From contig JALMQS010000136.1 in the NCBI GenBank assembly GCA_024734495.1, positions 5,966,215-6,030,214 of the forward strand: DNA of 64,000 bases, given 5' to 3'. This document shows positions 7,778 to 19,263 of the stretch, piece by piece (the first letter of the stretch is position 1; each line of letters begins with the position of its first letter). The notes under the pieces are model-generated. The model had not been told where the DNA came from, made no database searches, and saw only the letters and a program-made list of their open reading frames with translations. The translations under genes and the position numbers were made by a program. Source of the stretch: Forficula auricularia. Taxonomy: Eukaryota > Arthropoda > Insecta > Dermaptera > Forficulidae.

Positions 7778-10560
7778 TGTGACAAACCTGGACTTGTAAA
7801 ATAATTTATTGTTTATTTTACTTCGCCCAGTTTGCGCTCTGACCAAGCTACCCCTGCACTTCTCCTCAATATTGAAGATGAGACAATATTGAGTAGGTTG
7901 CAACAATAAAATGGTTTACGAGCAGGGTGTACTCAGGGAGATAATCTGCTATGCTTAGACGCTCTATAAATTATATTAAAAGGCGCAATGCTGAATTTAA
8001 AGGTGTTATTGTATCTTATCTGCTTCGCTGGGTTGCGCCCTTGTTGGTCTAACTGATGTTATTATGATTAGCCCCCCGTTACTTAAGTGAAATATTGATG
8101 AGGCTAAAGATGCTGCACAGGGAAGTACCTTATGGAACAGATACTTAAAAAATTTAATTAAAAATTAACCTGGTAGAAAATTTTCCTTATAATTGAGGGT
8201 AAAACGGACTGGAGTGATCAGTTACCTGGAATTGGAAGCTGAAAAGAAGAAAAAAAATCTTATTGTCTATAGACGGATTGATAATAGAACCAGGTAAATT
8301 AATTCAATTCAAATAACTGGAATTTGTTTATATTAAAAATATTGTTTATTTATAATAATTGAAATTGTGACTTTACTAAGTTTACCTTGTAAACAAAAGT
8401 TATCAATTATAAGTTTGTCGGTAATTTAAGGTAAGTAATTATAATTAACAATAACAATAATGAAATAATCTATCACGATATTTTAATTGTGAACAATTAA
8501 TTCTTCACTTGAGAAAAATCAAGAATTGAAGTTAAAATGTTATTGTAAACAATCTATTCAAAATTGGTTCTAATAATACATTAATTAAATGTAAACAATG
8601 AATTATCGATTGGTACAACCCAATTGACTGGAAATTTAAATTTTATATAAAATAATTTATTCAAATTAATTATCACTATTAAATTAATCAAAACTGTACG
8701 GAATTGATTGTTCACTTGAGAAAATAATTAATTGGGAAGTCAGTATTAATAAAAATTAATATTCAAAAGCCCTAATTCCTTCAGTCAAATTTTGACAGGT
8801 GAGTTATAATATTTAGTTTTATTTAATTTTTTAAATTTGGTATAAATAGTTTTATTATCTAATTATATGCAATTAGCAGTCTTTATCAGTTAATTTAATC
8901 TATATGTAATTATTTAGTTTTGGTTTATTTGATTTAACCATTCATTAATGTTAATGACATGGTTTGTTTATTTACATGTTTTTTGACAGTTGTCAAAATA
9001 CTATTTGTTTTGACAGATGTCACTCGCTTCCCTGATTCATTTGACGTCAAATATACTTCCTGATTACACTTCGATCAGGTGTTTAACTCTTTCAAATTTT
9101 CACACAAATCTTAATTTAATTAATTAAATTGAACAATTTCAATCTTTGGTCATAATCATGTATTTCTTATAATATTATAAGATTTTAATTTAAAAATAAT
9201 TTTTTTTAATTAATAAATGTTATTATTATATTTTGGTAATTTGCTGCAACAACACATCCGCTAAATAATAATCGCGATTATTTAATTTAAACATTTTATG
9301 AATAACAGTAGTGGAATACGCTGATACATGTATAATTGATTGTAATTTGTGTGAAGAATGGATCCAGTTTGTCTGTTGGTTGTGTCATTATTCTCTTTGT
9401 TATGGTAGTTTGTAGAAATGGGTTGTGTCCTTCTTCTTTAGGATGCAAATTATTTAGTCTGCATTTGCCTCCAGTTCGCTTGTTTGTTTGGCTTTTTTTA
9501 ATGATGGTGTTATTCTGGGCTTTCTTTCTCCTGGTTTGTGTTGATCATGACTGTGTGGATATACATCTTTCTTTTAGTATTTTTCAATTACCAATGTCGT
9601 TTCATTTGGCCCAAAATTGTTCATTTAATTCGAAGGTTTTATTTTGCAGATATTTATTCAAATCAATACTGATTGTATGATATTTGTGGTATTGCCAATT
9701 TAACATTTCATGATTCATTCCCATCATTAAATTCAGGATGATTGAAAGTGTTTGCTTCTAATTAGTGTTCTTCAAAGTTAAATATAATTCAATACAAATT
9801 TTATATTTTTATTCTGGTGTGCCATTTAGTAGCTTTTAGTCATTTGGTCCAATGGTTTTAGTAGATGAACCTCAAAAGTTGGTACGACATATGCATTCAT
9901 TGCTTTAGCTACATGACCGTTAATTCAATGGTGACTAATTGCTTCAATTGTCGTAAAAAGGCACGTGGGAGTTTGATAATTCAGGTGATTTTTCGTGTTT
10001 ACTTGTAATTGCTTCACAGGTATTGAATAATCCAAGTTTCATAATATAGGTATAGGCTTGATCTTCAAATCTTCAGGCTGTTGCCAGCAAGTATCCTTTT
10101 TTCTACTCGTAAGAATCCACTTTAACAAGGTTCACAGTCACACCTTCATAAATCTAAAATAATAAATTAATTGGATTCATAAATTTTACTACAGATGTAT
10201 ACTGGGGCTAATACAGCTTAAATTGTTACTACTTTGAAGGTCATCATACGAGGAATTAATTCTTGTAGTTAAAGCGTGTTTTCTGGCATGTGTATAATGC
10301 CTGCTTACCCATGAGCGACACCAATCGGTAGGTGTTGTTCAAAAGCTCGTTCATCTTTTAAGTTAGCTTTTCTTAAGCGCTTCTGTTTTGCTAATTGTAA
10401 ATTCCATCATCTTTAAAGTAACTTGCAATTTTATTTATACATTGTTGCAGTCAATTCAGAATATGATTGCAAAACAAAAAATAAAGGCAAATATAATTAT
10501 TGTATATAAGCTTTCTAATTTAATACCTATTGAATTTCATAAAATGCAGAATTTGTCCAC
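7778..10560 (-). repeat. 5' LTR of the Gypsy element
   Basis: The inner border is set by plus-strand TGTGAC at 7,778 next to the primer-binding site. The outer 780 bases match 1-764 at low identity. The outer edge is uncertain (10,490-10,560): a GTCCACA at 10,553-10,559 could be the decayed terminus. An LTR of about 2.8 kb is long for insect Gypsy elements, so a composite structure is possible. An ORF at 9,336-9,680 has no recognisable product. Confidence 0.6.
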
Positions 10561-10751
10561 AAGTGAAATTACTCTTTAAAATTGATTTGTGCTTTTCAAT
10601 CGAACACCTATCGGTTTCTCGAAAACGGCTAGATGAAATTTAAAACATAACATAACATTAAATTGAAAGTTTTTGCCGAGAGTAGCAGAATTTTTATATA
10701 TTGAAGGAGACAACAAAAGAGTGTGTCCTCTGCTGGAATTATAAATTTTAT

Positions 10752-10812
10752 TTATTTATAACGAGACTATAGTTTCGAGGGCTTTGCCCTCTTCATCAGT
10801 CTATTACAATGG
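10752..10812 (-). ncRNA. Hammerhead-ribozyme-like motif, F1 left arm
   Basis: Mirror copy on the minus strand: core box at 10,793-10,799, GAAA complement at 10,773-10,776, cleavage triplet complement at 10,765-10,767. The same helices form as in the right arm. Confidence 0.6.
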
Positions 10813-10864
10813 AATCTTTCATGAAAGATTTTAACCTTTCATTCATAAATTAATTCCTGTGAAT

Positions 10865-10925
10865 CCATTGTAATAGACTGATGAAGAGGGCAAAGCCCTC
10901 GAAACTATAGTCTCGTTATAAATAA
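10865..10925 (+). ncRNA. Hammerhead-ribozyme-like motif, F1 right arm
   Basis: Core box CTGATGA (10,878-10,884), one extra A, helix II GAGGGC/GCCCTC with an AAA loop, GAAA (10,901-10,904), short helix III ACT/AGT, and a GTC triplet (10,910-10,912) as the predicted cleavage site. Bases after GTC (tc...ttataa) can pair with bases before the box (ttgtaa..ga) as an interrupted helix I. The layout fits a type I hammerhead. The extra base before helix II is non-canonical. Confidence 0.6.
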
Positions 10926-11225
10926 ATAAAATTTATAATTCCAGCAGAAGACACACTCTTTTATTGTCTCCTTCAATAACATAACATTAACAAAATGAAG
11001 TGTTGATTGATTTTTGGTACAAACCAGTCCACAAACATTATACTTTATGACTGTAATTTTTTAATAAGTTAATGAAGACTCGTGGAAAAGTCCACAGTGA
11101 TCTTGTAGCCAAGGTTTCCGTTGGTATATATTATTATTGGTGTAGAATATTGAGGTATTTCGGAAAAATATGATACGGATGGTTGGTATGTAGTAAAAAA
11201 ACTTCTTAAGTAGTTTTTGTGTATT

Positions 11226-11285
11226 TAATGGTGTACATTTGCTTGCGAAGGTTTCGGACTAGATCAATCCTTCATCAGCACCTAT
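11226..11285 (-). ncRNA. Hammerhead-like motif, F2 left arm
   Basis: Minus-strand core box CTGATGA at 11,272-11,278 and GAAA at 11,252-11,255, with the same helix I (GGTG/CACC) as the right-arm copy. Confidence 0.55.
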
Positions 11286-11724
11286 TGATGGCATGTTCTT
11301 CATACATGACCAAAGTTGTGTTAAATAAATAAATTGGCAAGGTAAAGTCAACTTTTGCAATATATTTTTATATTTTTATATACTCATGTCTATATATATC
11401 TTTTGTATTGTATACCATTGGAAACTATCTTATGGGGTTTGATCTCACAAAAGTTGTTTTCACCTACGAAAACAATTTTTCAAATTGCAATTATACAATT
11501 TATTTTAAAAAGGTGGGGGTGATTGGCCTTGACTTCTACTTTGAACATTTTGTTCTCTCTCGGTCATTTTTTTGATCAGCAGACAACATCACAACTTAGA
11601 GCTGTTGTCAAAAGGTTGGTTGTATCTTTGTTCAAAAATATGGGCTCTTTCGTTGTACCAAGTTATCCACTTTGCATTTTAATATTTCAACTATGCACAC
11701 TAAAATGTAATAAATCTTAATCAA

Positions 11725-11782
11725 TAGGTGCTGATGAAGGATTGATCTAGTCCGAAACCTTTGCAAGCAAATGTACACCATT
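11725..11782 (+). ncRNA. Hammerhead-like motif, F2 right arm
   Basis: Helix I strand GGTG (11,727-11,730) abuts CTGATGA (11,731-11,737); extra A; helix II GGATT/AGTCC; GAAA (11,754-11,757); helix III ACcTTTGC/GCAAAtGT; triplet GTA (11,773-11,775) followed at once by CACC, which pairs with GGTG. In the duplicate at 61.8 kb helix II reads GGATT/GGTCC, a pairing-compatible change (U-A to U-G). Confidence 0.65.
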
Positions 11783-11895
11783 AAACACACAAAAACTACA
11801 TAAGAAGTTTTTTACTACATACCAACCATCCGTAACTTATTTTTCCGAAATACCTCGAAATTCTACACCAATAATAATAATAATGTAATTTTTTA

Positions 11896-12539
11896 ATTGA
11901 AAAGTTTTTGTTTTGCCGAGAGTAGCAGAGTTGTTTATTCACAAAGAGAAACAAAGTGGTTGTCCTCTGCTTGATGCAATTAAACATACACATATATATA
12001 TATAGAAATTATATATCTGTATATATTTATTATTTATTTGTTTGACTCTATAGTTCCGAAGACTTGGTCTTCATCATCAGTATTTTTTTAATTATAAATA
12101 TTATTTTTCATGGTCATCACAATATCCATTCAGTCGAATTGAGAACCTCCTCTTTTTTTGAAGTCGGTTAATGATAAAATTTGTAGGAAATTTTATGAAC
12201 TTTCATTTTGATTAGGAAGGTTATTTACGAAAAGTTGATAGTTTTAAAGTTAAAAGCCATAAACCGCCAAAAAATGGAAATTTTCACCTTTTATGCATTT
12301 TTTACAATGTTGCGTCACGAAATTTGGCTGGGAGACCTCAGATTTGAATTCAGCGCATACGGTATTGACCCCTTGAAAAATAATATTTATAATTAAAAAA
12401 AGACTGATGATGAAGACAAAGTCTTCGAAACTATAGTCTCAAACAAATATATATATATATATATAGATATACAATTTCGATATATATGTGTGTATGTTTA
12501 TTTGCATCATGTAGAGGACACCCTCTTTGTTTCTCTTTG
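11896..12539. mobile_element. Foldback element F3 with hammerhead-like motifs
   Basis: A 644-bp element lying between TGTAATTTTTTA copies at 11,884-11,895 and 12,540-12,551, the target also used by F2 next door. It opens with the F1-type start (attgaaaag...gccgagagtagcag) and ends ctctttgtttctctttg. Inverted arms include AT-dinucleotide tracts. The interior (about 12,120-12,380) contains gaacctcctc...ttgaagtcggtt, a motif also found in reverse at 56.06 kb. Confidence 0.7.
12392..12450 (+). ncRNA. Hammerhead-like motif, F3 right arm
   Basis: CTGATGA (12,404-12,410), extra T, helix II GAAGAC/GTCTTC with AAA loop, GAAA (12,427-12,430), ACT/AGT helix III and GTC (12,436-12,438). The left-arm partner on the minus strand (core at 12,074-12,080) has GGAA in place of GAAA and is probably inactive. 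Confidence 0.5.
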
Positions 12540-13694
12540 TGTAATTTTTTAGTTAATTCTCAATATCTTGAAAATAGCTAAGCCAATTTTGATCAAAACT
12601 CAAAAAAAAAGTTATTTAAATTTTATATTAAAATTTGCCTTTTGAAGTACTTTACTCTAGTAAGCAAGTATTTTTTTTTAATTTTTTAAAATTTATTTAT
12701 TTGTTCTGTTTAATATAGCTCATTTAACAATGCTTAAGTAAGAATGGATAGGCGGCTTATTTCAATTAAATACCAAATTTGAGAGAAAATTTTACAAATA
12801 ACCATAGCAACTGTGTTTTATAACCATAGCACTGTGTTTTATCGTATCTTTTACCTTTGCTAAAGACGTGAAAGAATCGACTTAAAACCAGGTCTAACTT
12901 TTGAAAAAAAAAATGTATTTTGATAGGTTTTTTAATTAAACTAATTATTATCAGGTAGTTGAATAAAAATCAATCGTGTGGTTAAATCAAAATAAAATAA
13001 GTGGTTGATTAATAAACAATAATTAAAAATAGGTTGGTTTTCCAGGTACGAGTGTTTAAAATCACAAAAGATAACTATTATTTAAAAATGCGATTTGAGG
13101 AAAAAGTCAAAACAATTTCAAAAGTCAGTAGATTTTAGTGCCTATTTGTTTCTAAATAATTATAAATTAATTTATATTTTATTTTATTTTAATCGATCAG
13201 TTGTAGATGTGTGGATATCACCTCATTTTGGATAAATTGATAAAATATTTCACCCCTTGTATTGCCCTGATTTCGTCACAGGCTCTCCATTTAGCCAAGC
13301 GATGTTTTTCATTCGATTTTTTTTCAACCTCATCAAATTAAAAAGTTGCTCAAGATTTTCATTTAATTTGCATCTCATTTCACCACTCACTCATAATTCT
13401 CTTAAATTTTAAATAGGGTAAGTTTGATTAGGAATTTTATAGGTCTCTTGAGGGTGGAATTTTGGCATAGATCCAGTCAGGGATGTCACAAAAGGACACT
13501 TCACCCGAATCATTTTACAGCTGGGTCAAATTTTGATTCAATTTATTAAAATAAAATAAACCTTAAAAATACAAATATACCTATATATTTACAGGATTAT
13601 TGGTAATTCCATAGAAAGGGATTATACTATAGTTAATTTCCAATCAATTTGTCTCTATGTACCCAGGGTCAAAAATCATTAGTTTTGGAGTTAT

Positions 13695-13725
<31 letters not shown>

Positions 13726-13869
13726 GAAATTGCCCAACTTTATACTAATAACTGCTAATTGTAAAAAAAAGTACTGCATTCTGAGTGCTAAAAAGACACT
13801 TTTCTAATAGCTGGTGAATAAGAGATCTCAACCAAAACCTTCTGTGAAAAAACAGGCCAACTTCGAAAA

Positions 13870-13996
13870 AGTAGTGAAATCTAGTGTGTAGCCAAGTTAA
13901 ATTCGCCAAGAATAATTAAATTGAGAAAATAATAGATCTCACAACTTAATTATTCCTTCGCGAATTTAACTTGGCTACACACTAGATTTCAGAAGA
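13870..13996. repeat. Short foldback (about 50-bp arms)
   Basis: Arms ctagtgtgtagccaagtt... and ...aacttggctacacactag enclose a short loop. No ribozyme-like motif. In the duplicate block an F3-type element interrupts this palindrome at 63,966/63,967. Confidence 0.7.
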
Positions 13997-14429
13997 TTTT
14001 ATTTGAGATTTCTCTTCTTTTTGTAAACTATGATGAATCCCGTTGGTCAAAAGGGTTAGAATTTATATTTTTGACCCCAACTTATATAGATTCCGAAATA
14101 GAAGGTCAAAAATAACAAGTAATGAAATTTTTTTGAAAATATCATTTAGATTCAAGACGATAACTAAAAAAAAGTCCAATACACTTGATGTAAAAAAAAT
14201 ACGAAAAAAAACATCCTCGTTTTATAAAGAAAAGTTCAAAATGTAACGTGATTCTTTTCGTTATCGTATAGCGAGAGCCATTAATTGGGAATTTTCGCTA
14301 ATATTAAGGGGGTCAAATTAGAGCCAGATAATATTACATAATATCGATTTAAGTTAATTTTAAATAATATTTTTAAGAAATATGATATTAATGATAAAAT
14401 ATTATTTAATCTTAAATAAATATTTATTA

Positions 14430-14743
14430 ACCAGCTGCGAAACCCGCCTTCGGAAGGCTACTTACTGGGCAAGAAGCTACACCCCCTGGACTCCCGGTAT
14501 CTCCCCCCGGTACGCCATTTGTATAATAAAATATTTTATAATCACCCCCCTAGGTACGCCACTGGTATTGAGAAGATCACCCCCCACGCCCTTTTTTTAT
14601 GATCATAAATTATATTATTACGAGGGGGCGGGAATGATCTTGACAATATCAGTAAATTATTATTCTAAAAGCCAATTTGGAGTCCAGGGGGTGTAACCCC
14701 CTGGCTAGAAAGATTAATGCCGAAGGCGGGCTTCGCAGATGGT
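14430..14743. mobile_element. MITE-like element with GC-rich termini
   Basis: Terminal inverted repeats accagctgcgaaacccgcc and ggcgggcttcgcagatggt enclose about 260 bp with a second inverted pair (ccccctggactcc / ggagtccaggggg). The same terminus recurs at 15,297, 20,889, 40,350, 57,905 and 59,275, so it is a dispersed non-autonomous DNA element family. No ORF of note. Confidence 0.7.
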
Positions 14744-14929
14744 AATAATAATAACATACTGCTAAAGGGCATTTCTGCCCCCAATGTCTGTATGGCCGTC
14801 CCCCTAAAAATAATCAATCAAATAACTCCTAAATTGTTTACTCTACGTCAAATACTATTAGAAGGAAAGTTGTAGGGGATGTAATTTTTAACATTTTCGT
14901 TTAAAATTTTTTGAAAATAACCACCCAAA

Positions 14930-15325
14930 ATGGGGGGGGGGGGGAAATTGAAAATTTTAGACCTTTGGATCGAAAATTTAACTAAATTTTGTAAACATAT
15001 TCTCTGGGCCCTCTAAATGCAAAAACTAACCACCCAAAATAGGGGGGGTCAAAAATGAAAGTTCTAGCTCTTTGGACCAAACTCAACCAACTTTTGTATA
15101 CATATTCTGTGGGCCTCTAGAGAGCTAGAAGGGTGGAGAGTGACTGGAGGCTTGGTGTGGTGGAGAGTGATTAGATGGGGGAGAAGGGGTCAGGTTTGGG
15201 AACAAGATCAGTGGGGTGGAGAGTGGTTGGAGGTGGAGGAGGGTAGAGGGTTTAGGGACCGGGTCCAGGGGGTGAAGACCCTTGGACATAAAGGGCCCCG
15301 CTGAAGGCGGGCGTCGTAGCTAGCA
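14930..15325. repeat. Repeat fragments ending in the same GC-rich terminus
   Basis: Contains two imperfect copies of a unit also seen in family T (caactttgtatacatattctgtgggcc, then ccacccaaaatgggg) and ends in ctgaaggcgggcgtcgtagc, related to the MITE termini at 14.4 kb. No coding capacity. Confidence 0.5.
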
Positions 15326-16615
15326 ATAGAGTAAATAATTGAAAATTCTCGAATGAATTTAATTATTCGACCGACCAGCCAACTTTGCTAGCCGAATGTA
15401 CCGCGTACTAATTAGATTTCCTTAGATCGCACCAAGTTTCTTTAAAAGTCGTTATCAAATTAATGATAATGGTTATAATGAAGATGATTAAAGTTCGCGG
15501 CGGGTCAGATACGTTTCTCCGAAGAGCCAGCGGATCAAAGGAGCTGCTGCTTGCTAATTTTCTAACTGCATTGATGTTGAGAGGACGACCTTGTCCTTGA
15601 TTAATATTAACCAAATTGAATTAGAATACAAAGTCCTACAAAGTCAGTCATGCGGTAAAACAATTATTGTCTCAAACGAATGCAATTATATAATTAATTA
15701 ATCCATACTTTGAATTCCATTCGAAAGGGGCCATTGCAAGTTCATAGGAGATTTCCCCCGGAAAGGTCTAGGTCAACAAACGTTACGGTCCATCGCTTCT
15801 AGAGTTCGCTGCAAAATCAGTCCATTTCAGGGCAACTACGAAAAGGGTGAAGCGGTATAAAAATTTAAGTTTAAAAATACTGATATTATTAATCGAGTGT
15901 TTAATTTAAAAAATTGAACACATATTTTTGATATGAAAAATGAAAGTAGAATAATAATTTGAAGTAAATAAAAATGATGCAGGTGACGTCAGAAATTTGT
16001 TTGAACATTTGTACAGATTAAATTTTCAAATGCACGAAAAATGATTATATTTGGGGTTTTGTTTCTAAGAGGGCCTCAATAAATTACGTCACACAAATTT
16101 CAAGATTTATAGACCCCCCTTTCCCTCTGTCACATTCTGTCACATTTTCAATGAGCCCCCCCCCCTGATTTTGACGTCACACTTTAAGGTAATATTAGTT
16201 TTTTTTTAATTAATTTAAGGTAATATTAGTTAATTTTAAATTAATTTTTAAAAAAATAATAATATCCCTACCTTTCTTCGGCGGTAGATCAAGTTAAGAA
16301 AATATGGTTTTGAGAGATAATGATGATCATCAAGAGTAAAACAAGATACTAGGAGGTCTTCTTGTCAGCCATCTGTTAAAATGAATTATTCAGATTATCA
16401 TATTTTATAAATTGTAACACTAAACATATTCATGTATGATTATATCAAGTGTTTAATTAACTAACTGTTAACAAACTATGAAGGTTATGAGATAATGAAG
16501 ATATATGCATGAGGTTAAGAGATATGTGCATTTGGTATATTTGTAATTTAATAGTTAAAAACCGCAAGAACTTTCTTTCCAACCTAAAATATATAATGGT
16601 GTATTTACTATTTAA
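15326..16615. other. No recognised feature
   Basis: AT-rich, with a C-rich tract near 16,157. I see no gene, conserved motif or strong repeat. A 68-codon minus-strand ORF at 15,408-15,614 lacks recognisable content. Confidence 0.5.
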
Positions 16616-16619
16616 TTTA

Positions 16620-18010
16620 AAAGAGAGGGATTGGAGAGGAGAGATCCAATCGATTTGATTGGGGAATAATGGAATTAAAATAATTATCGGAAAAGAGGTT
16701 TTTTTATCTAATTAGATTTTTCCTCTTATTAAAAACAAGGACTAAAGATAAATAAGGACACTCGATGGTGGAGAAACAATCTCCGGAATCGAAGCTAAAA
16801 TACATGGTATACATTAATTAATGTAAAATAATTGGTTATTTAATTTAATGATTGACGCGAATGAACAATCGACTTGATTGGGGAATAATGGAATTGAAAT
16901 AATTATCGGAAAAGAGGTTTTTTTATCTAATTGGATTTTTTCCTCTTATTAAAAACAAGGACTAAAGATGAATAAGGACACTCGATGGTGGAGAAGTAAT
17001 CTCCGGAATCGAAGCAAAAATACAATGTATACATTAATTAATGTAAAATAATTGGTTTAATAAAATTTATAAAAAAAAAAAAAAAAATATTTAATTTAAT
17101 GAAAAAGTTGGATGATTGAATGGATTGGATTATGGAATTGAAATAATTATCGGAAAAGAGGTTTTTTTTACTTAATTAGTTTTTTCCTCTTATTAAAAAC
17201 AAGGACTAAAAGATGATCAAGGACATATGATGGTGGAGAAGTAATCTCCGGAATCGAAGCTCAAAAATACTATAATGTATGCATAAATTNNNNNNNNNNN
17301 NNNNNNNNNNNNNNNNNNNNNNNNNNNNNNNNNNNNNNNNNNNNNNNNNNNNNNNNNNNNNNNNNNNNNNNNNNNNNNNNNNNNNNNNNAAGTAATCTCC
17401 GGAATCGAAGCAAAAATACAATGTATACATTAATTAGTGTAAAATAATTGGTTTAATAAATTATATTTAATTTAATGGGGGAAAGGGAGGAGACGGAGAT
17501 TAGCAAACCAATCGACTTGATTGGGGAATAATGGAATTGAAATAATTATCGGAAAAGAGGTTTTTTTTATCTAATTAGATTTTTCCTCTTATTAAAAACA
17601 AGGACTAAAGATGAATAAGGACACTCGATGGTGGAGAAGTAATCTCCGGAATCGCAGCAAAAATACAATGTATACATTAATTAATGTAAAATAATTGGTT
17701 TAATAAAATTTATGAAAAAAAAAAAATATTTAATTTAATGATAATCAAACTTAGCTACTTTTCCATTGATGATGGGAGGAAGGAAGGAAATTAATTGGAT
17801 GGATTAATTTCCACAATATGGTATTGGAATAATTATCGGAAAAGAGGTTTTTTTATTTAATTAGTTTTTTCCTCTTATTAAAAACAAGGACTAAAAAGAT
17901 GATCAAGGATACTCGATTGTGGAGAAGTAATCTCCGGAGTCGAATCTCAAATACAATGTATACATTAATGTAAAATAATTGGTTTAATAAAATTAAAAAA
18001 AAATATATTT
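16620..18010 (+). repeat. Hairpin-bearing tandem repeat array A
   Basis: Five visible units (anchors ATTATCGGAAAAGAGG near 16,683, 16,903, 17,147, 17,543 and 17,835), period about 220-290 bp, probably with another in the N gap. Each unit has a hairpin AAGAGG...CCTCTT over a T-rich stretch, then a nested hairpin TCGAT-GGAGA-(AGTAA)-TCTCC-ATCGA, then a palindromic ACATTAATTAATGT. Spacer sequence varies while the hairpins are kept. Array B at 41 kb is the same family. Confidence 0.8.
17290..17389. other. Assembly gap of 100 Ns
   Basis: Exactly 100 N within array A: a scaffold gap of unknown true size, in the kind of tandem repeat that often collapses. Confidence 0.98.
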
Positions 18011-18017
18011 AATTTAA

Positions 18018-18925
18018 TTTATTTTTAAATGAATAAAAGATAAATTTTCATAATAATATAAAAATGAAATATTTTACCTTAGACTCCTCGAATCGTTGAA
18101 TTCAAATTATAAAAATCAAATAGAATGCCTCCCCCGAGGCTGGGCAAAGAGTCTCTACCCTTCAAAGAATATATATTGTTCAAACAATGAGAAAATTCAA
18201 ATTTAAAATATGATTTCGATATCAATAAATATATCAAGTTTTCATCTTATGTATTTTACCTATACAGAGAGAAATTGAGAGAGAGAATTGTCCACAAAAA
18301 ACTATTTGTTAAGAATAAAATTTAGTATAAAAGGTTTCTATAATAATAAAAAATCCTTATTTCTTTAGGGGACCATAATGGGTATGATCATGTTTTGATT
18401 TTATTAGACGAAATACCAGAATATAATAACTAGATGATTAGATAATCAAATTAATTTGAATATTATAATAGAGGGGTGCCCCCCCCCCCGCCCATCTAGC
18501 TTCATGACTCTCCCCAGTTTCAAGAAAAGTACCACCCCCATTTTATTCACTTCTAAAGAATTAGAAGAGCTTTTTATTACCTTTTGTCGAAGCTATAAGA
18601 CTTGACCGTTTTTATTTTTAGCATTTATAATCCTAAACTGCAACAATTTTCACCCCCCCCCCCCCCACCCCAGAAATTTCAATGACGTACCCTGCGTCTT
18701 AACCTCCCCCCTCCCTGTGGGCACGCCTGATTAATAAATTAAATAAAAAACAAAGGAATTAGAAATAAGTTGATACAAAAATAGTATCCATTGTTTTTGA
18801 GACATTTTGTAAAAGTTAAGCAAAAATATGTTACCATATTTTTCCATCAAGATTACACTACCTACTTCTGAGATTTTGGGTATGGTAAAATGAAAACATA
18901 CATTAAATATTTATAGTAATAATAA
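18018..18925. repeat. Direct duplication, copy 1
   Basis: Matches 18,930-20,880 in the same orientation (shared blocks: gttgaattcaaattataaaa, agagtctctacc, tcaattaatttgaatattataat, tagtatccattgtttttgag). Copy 1 lacks the insertions seen in copy 2, so it serves as an internal empty-site reference. No gene. Confidence 0.75.
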
Positions 18926-19116
18926 AAATAAAATAATTTACCTTGGACACCTAGAATTGTTGAATTCAAATTATAAAAAACAAATAGGCTATCTCCCCGA
19001 GCCTGGGAAAACGGCAAAGAGTCTCTACCGTTCAAAGAATACATTGTTCAAAGAATACATTGTTCAAACAATGAGGAAATTCAAATTTAAAATGTGATTT
19101 CGATATCAATAAATAT

Positions 19117-19263
19117 TGTAAGATTATTTATGTCCATCGATTAAATTAATAAGTTGTTGTAAGGAAAATAAGGACAATAGTTTATGCAAATATTTTTTAT
19201 TTTATGTCAACTTTGTCTGACAGCTATTGTCCTTATTTCGTTATTTCCCTACAACAACTTATT
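19117..19263. mobile_element. Small foldback insertion with AAATAT flanks
   Basis: The 147-bp insert has arms aataagttgttgtaaggaaa.. and its reverse complement. AAATAT flanks both sides (19,111-19,116 and 19,264-19,269), while copy 1 of the duplication reads straight through (cgatatcaataaatatatcaag at about 18,213-18,237). No hammerhead-like core is present. Confidence 0.65.

Larger units (their letters stand above)
1..10560 (-). mobile_element. Ty3/Gypsy LTR retrotransposon, nearly complete
   Basis: All retroelement parts lie on the minus strand in the expected order: 5' LTR (about 7,778-10,560), primer-binding site, gag, linker ORF, aspartic protease, RT, RNase H, integrase, polypurine tract and 3' LTR (ends at 764, its outer part lost off the window). 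The RT-RNase H-integrase order defines Ty3/Gypsy. The LTR termini read TGTGAC...GTCACA at the two inner borders. No env-like ORF is present. Coding is split by one in-frame stop and three -1 shifts; two of these four sites look like recoding signals and two look like damage. The two LTR segments that can be compared differ by roughly a quarter of positions, unexpectedly old for such well-kept ORFs. Confidence 0.9.
10662..10975. mobile_element. Foldback element F1 with two hammerhead-like motifs
   Basis: A 314-bp element flanked by a perfect 15-bp direct repeat, ATAACATAACATTAA (10,647-10,661 and 10,976-10,990). Its arms form a long inverted repeat (about 130 bp each) around a loop near 10,815-10,860. 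Each arm contains one hammerhead-like motif in opposite orientation. It starts attgaaag...gccgagagtagcag, the same start as F3. Related copies: 60,733-61,046, 33,195-33,350 (one arm) and 49,250-49,354 (core deleted). Confidence 0.8.
11066..11883. mobile_element. Foldback element F2 with two hammerhead-like motifs
   Basis: An 818-bp element between two copies of TGTAATTTTTTAAT (11,052-11,065 and 11,884-11,897). It has a head of about 65 bp, then inverted arms of about 160 bp (starting ttattattggtgtagaat at about 11,130; ending at about 11,880) around 430 bp of non-coding interior. Each arm carries a hammerhead-like motif pointing towards the outside. Confidence 0.75.
10610..13919. repeat. Duplicated block, copy A
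   Basis: This 3.3-kb stretch is nearly identical to 60,681-63,966, at a constant offset of about 50,071 bases with only small indels: a 22-bp tandem copy of the ataaccatagca(a)ctgtgtttt unit near 12,800-12,840, homopolymer changes and scattered substitutions. It carries elements F1, F2 and F3 in the same order. No gene is recognised. Bases 12,552-13,870 contain no feature beyond this duplication. Confidence 0.95.

Noticed and set aside
17206..17430. ORF spanning the N gap
   Set aside because: Most of it is undetermined sequence inside a tandem repeat.
16620..18010. Twister or pistol ribozyme in the tandem repeat
   Set aside because: The hairpins are conserved, but I could not match the known conserved loops of these ribozymes.
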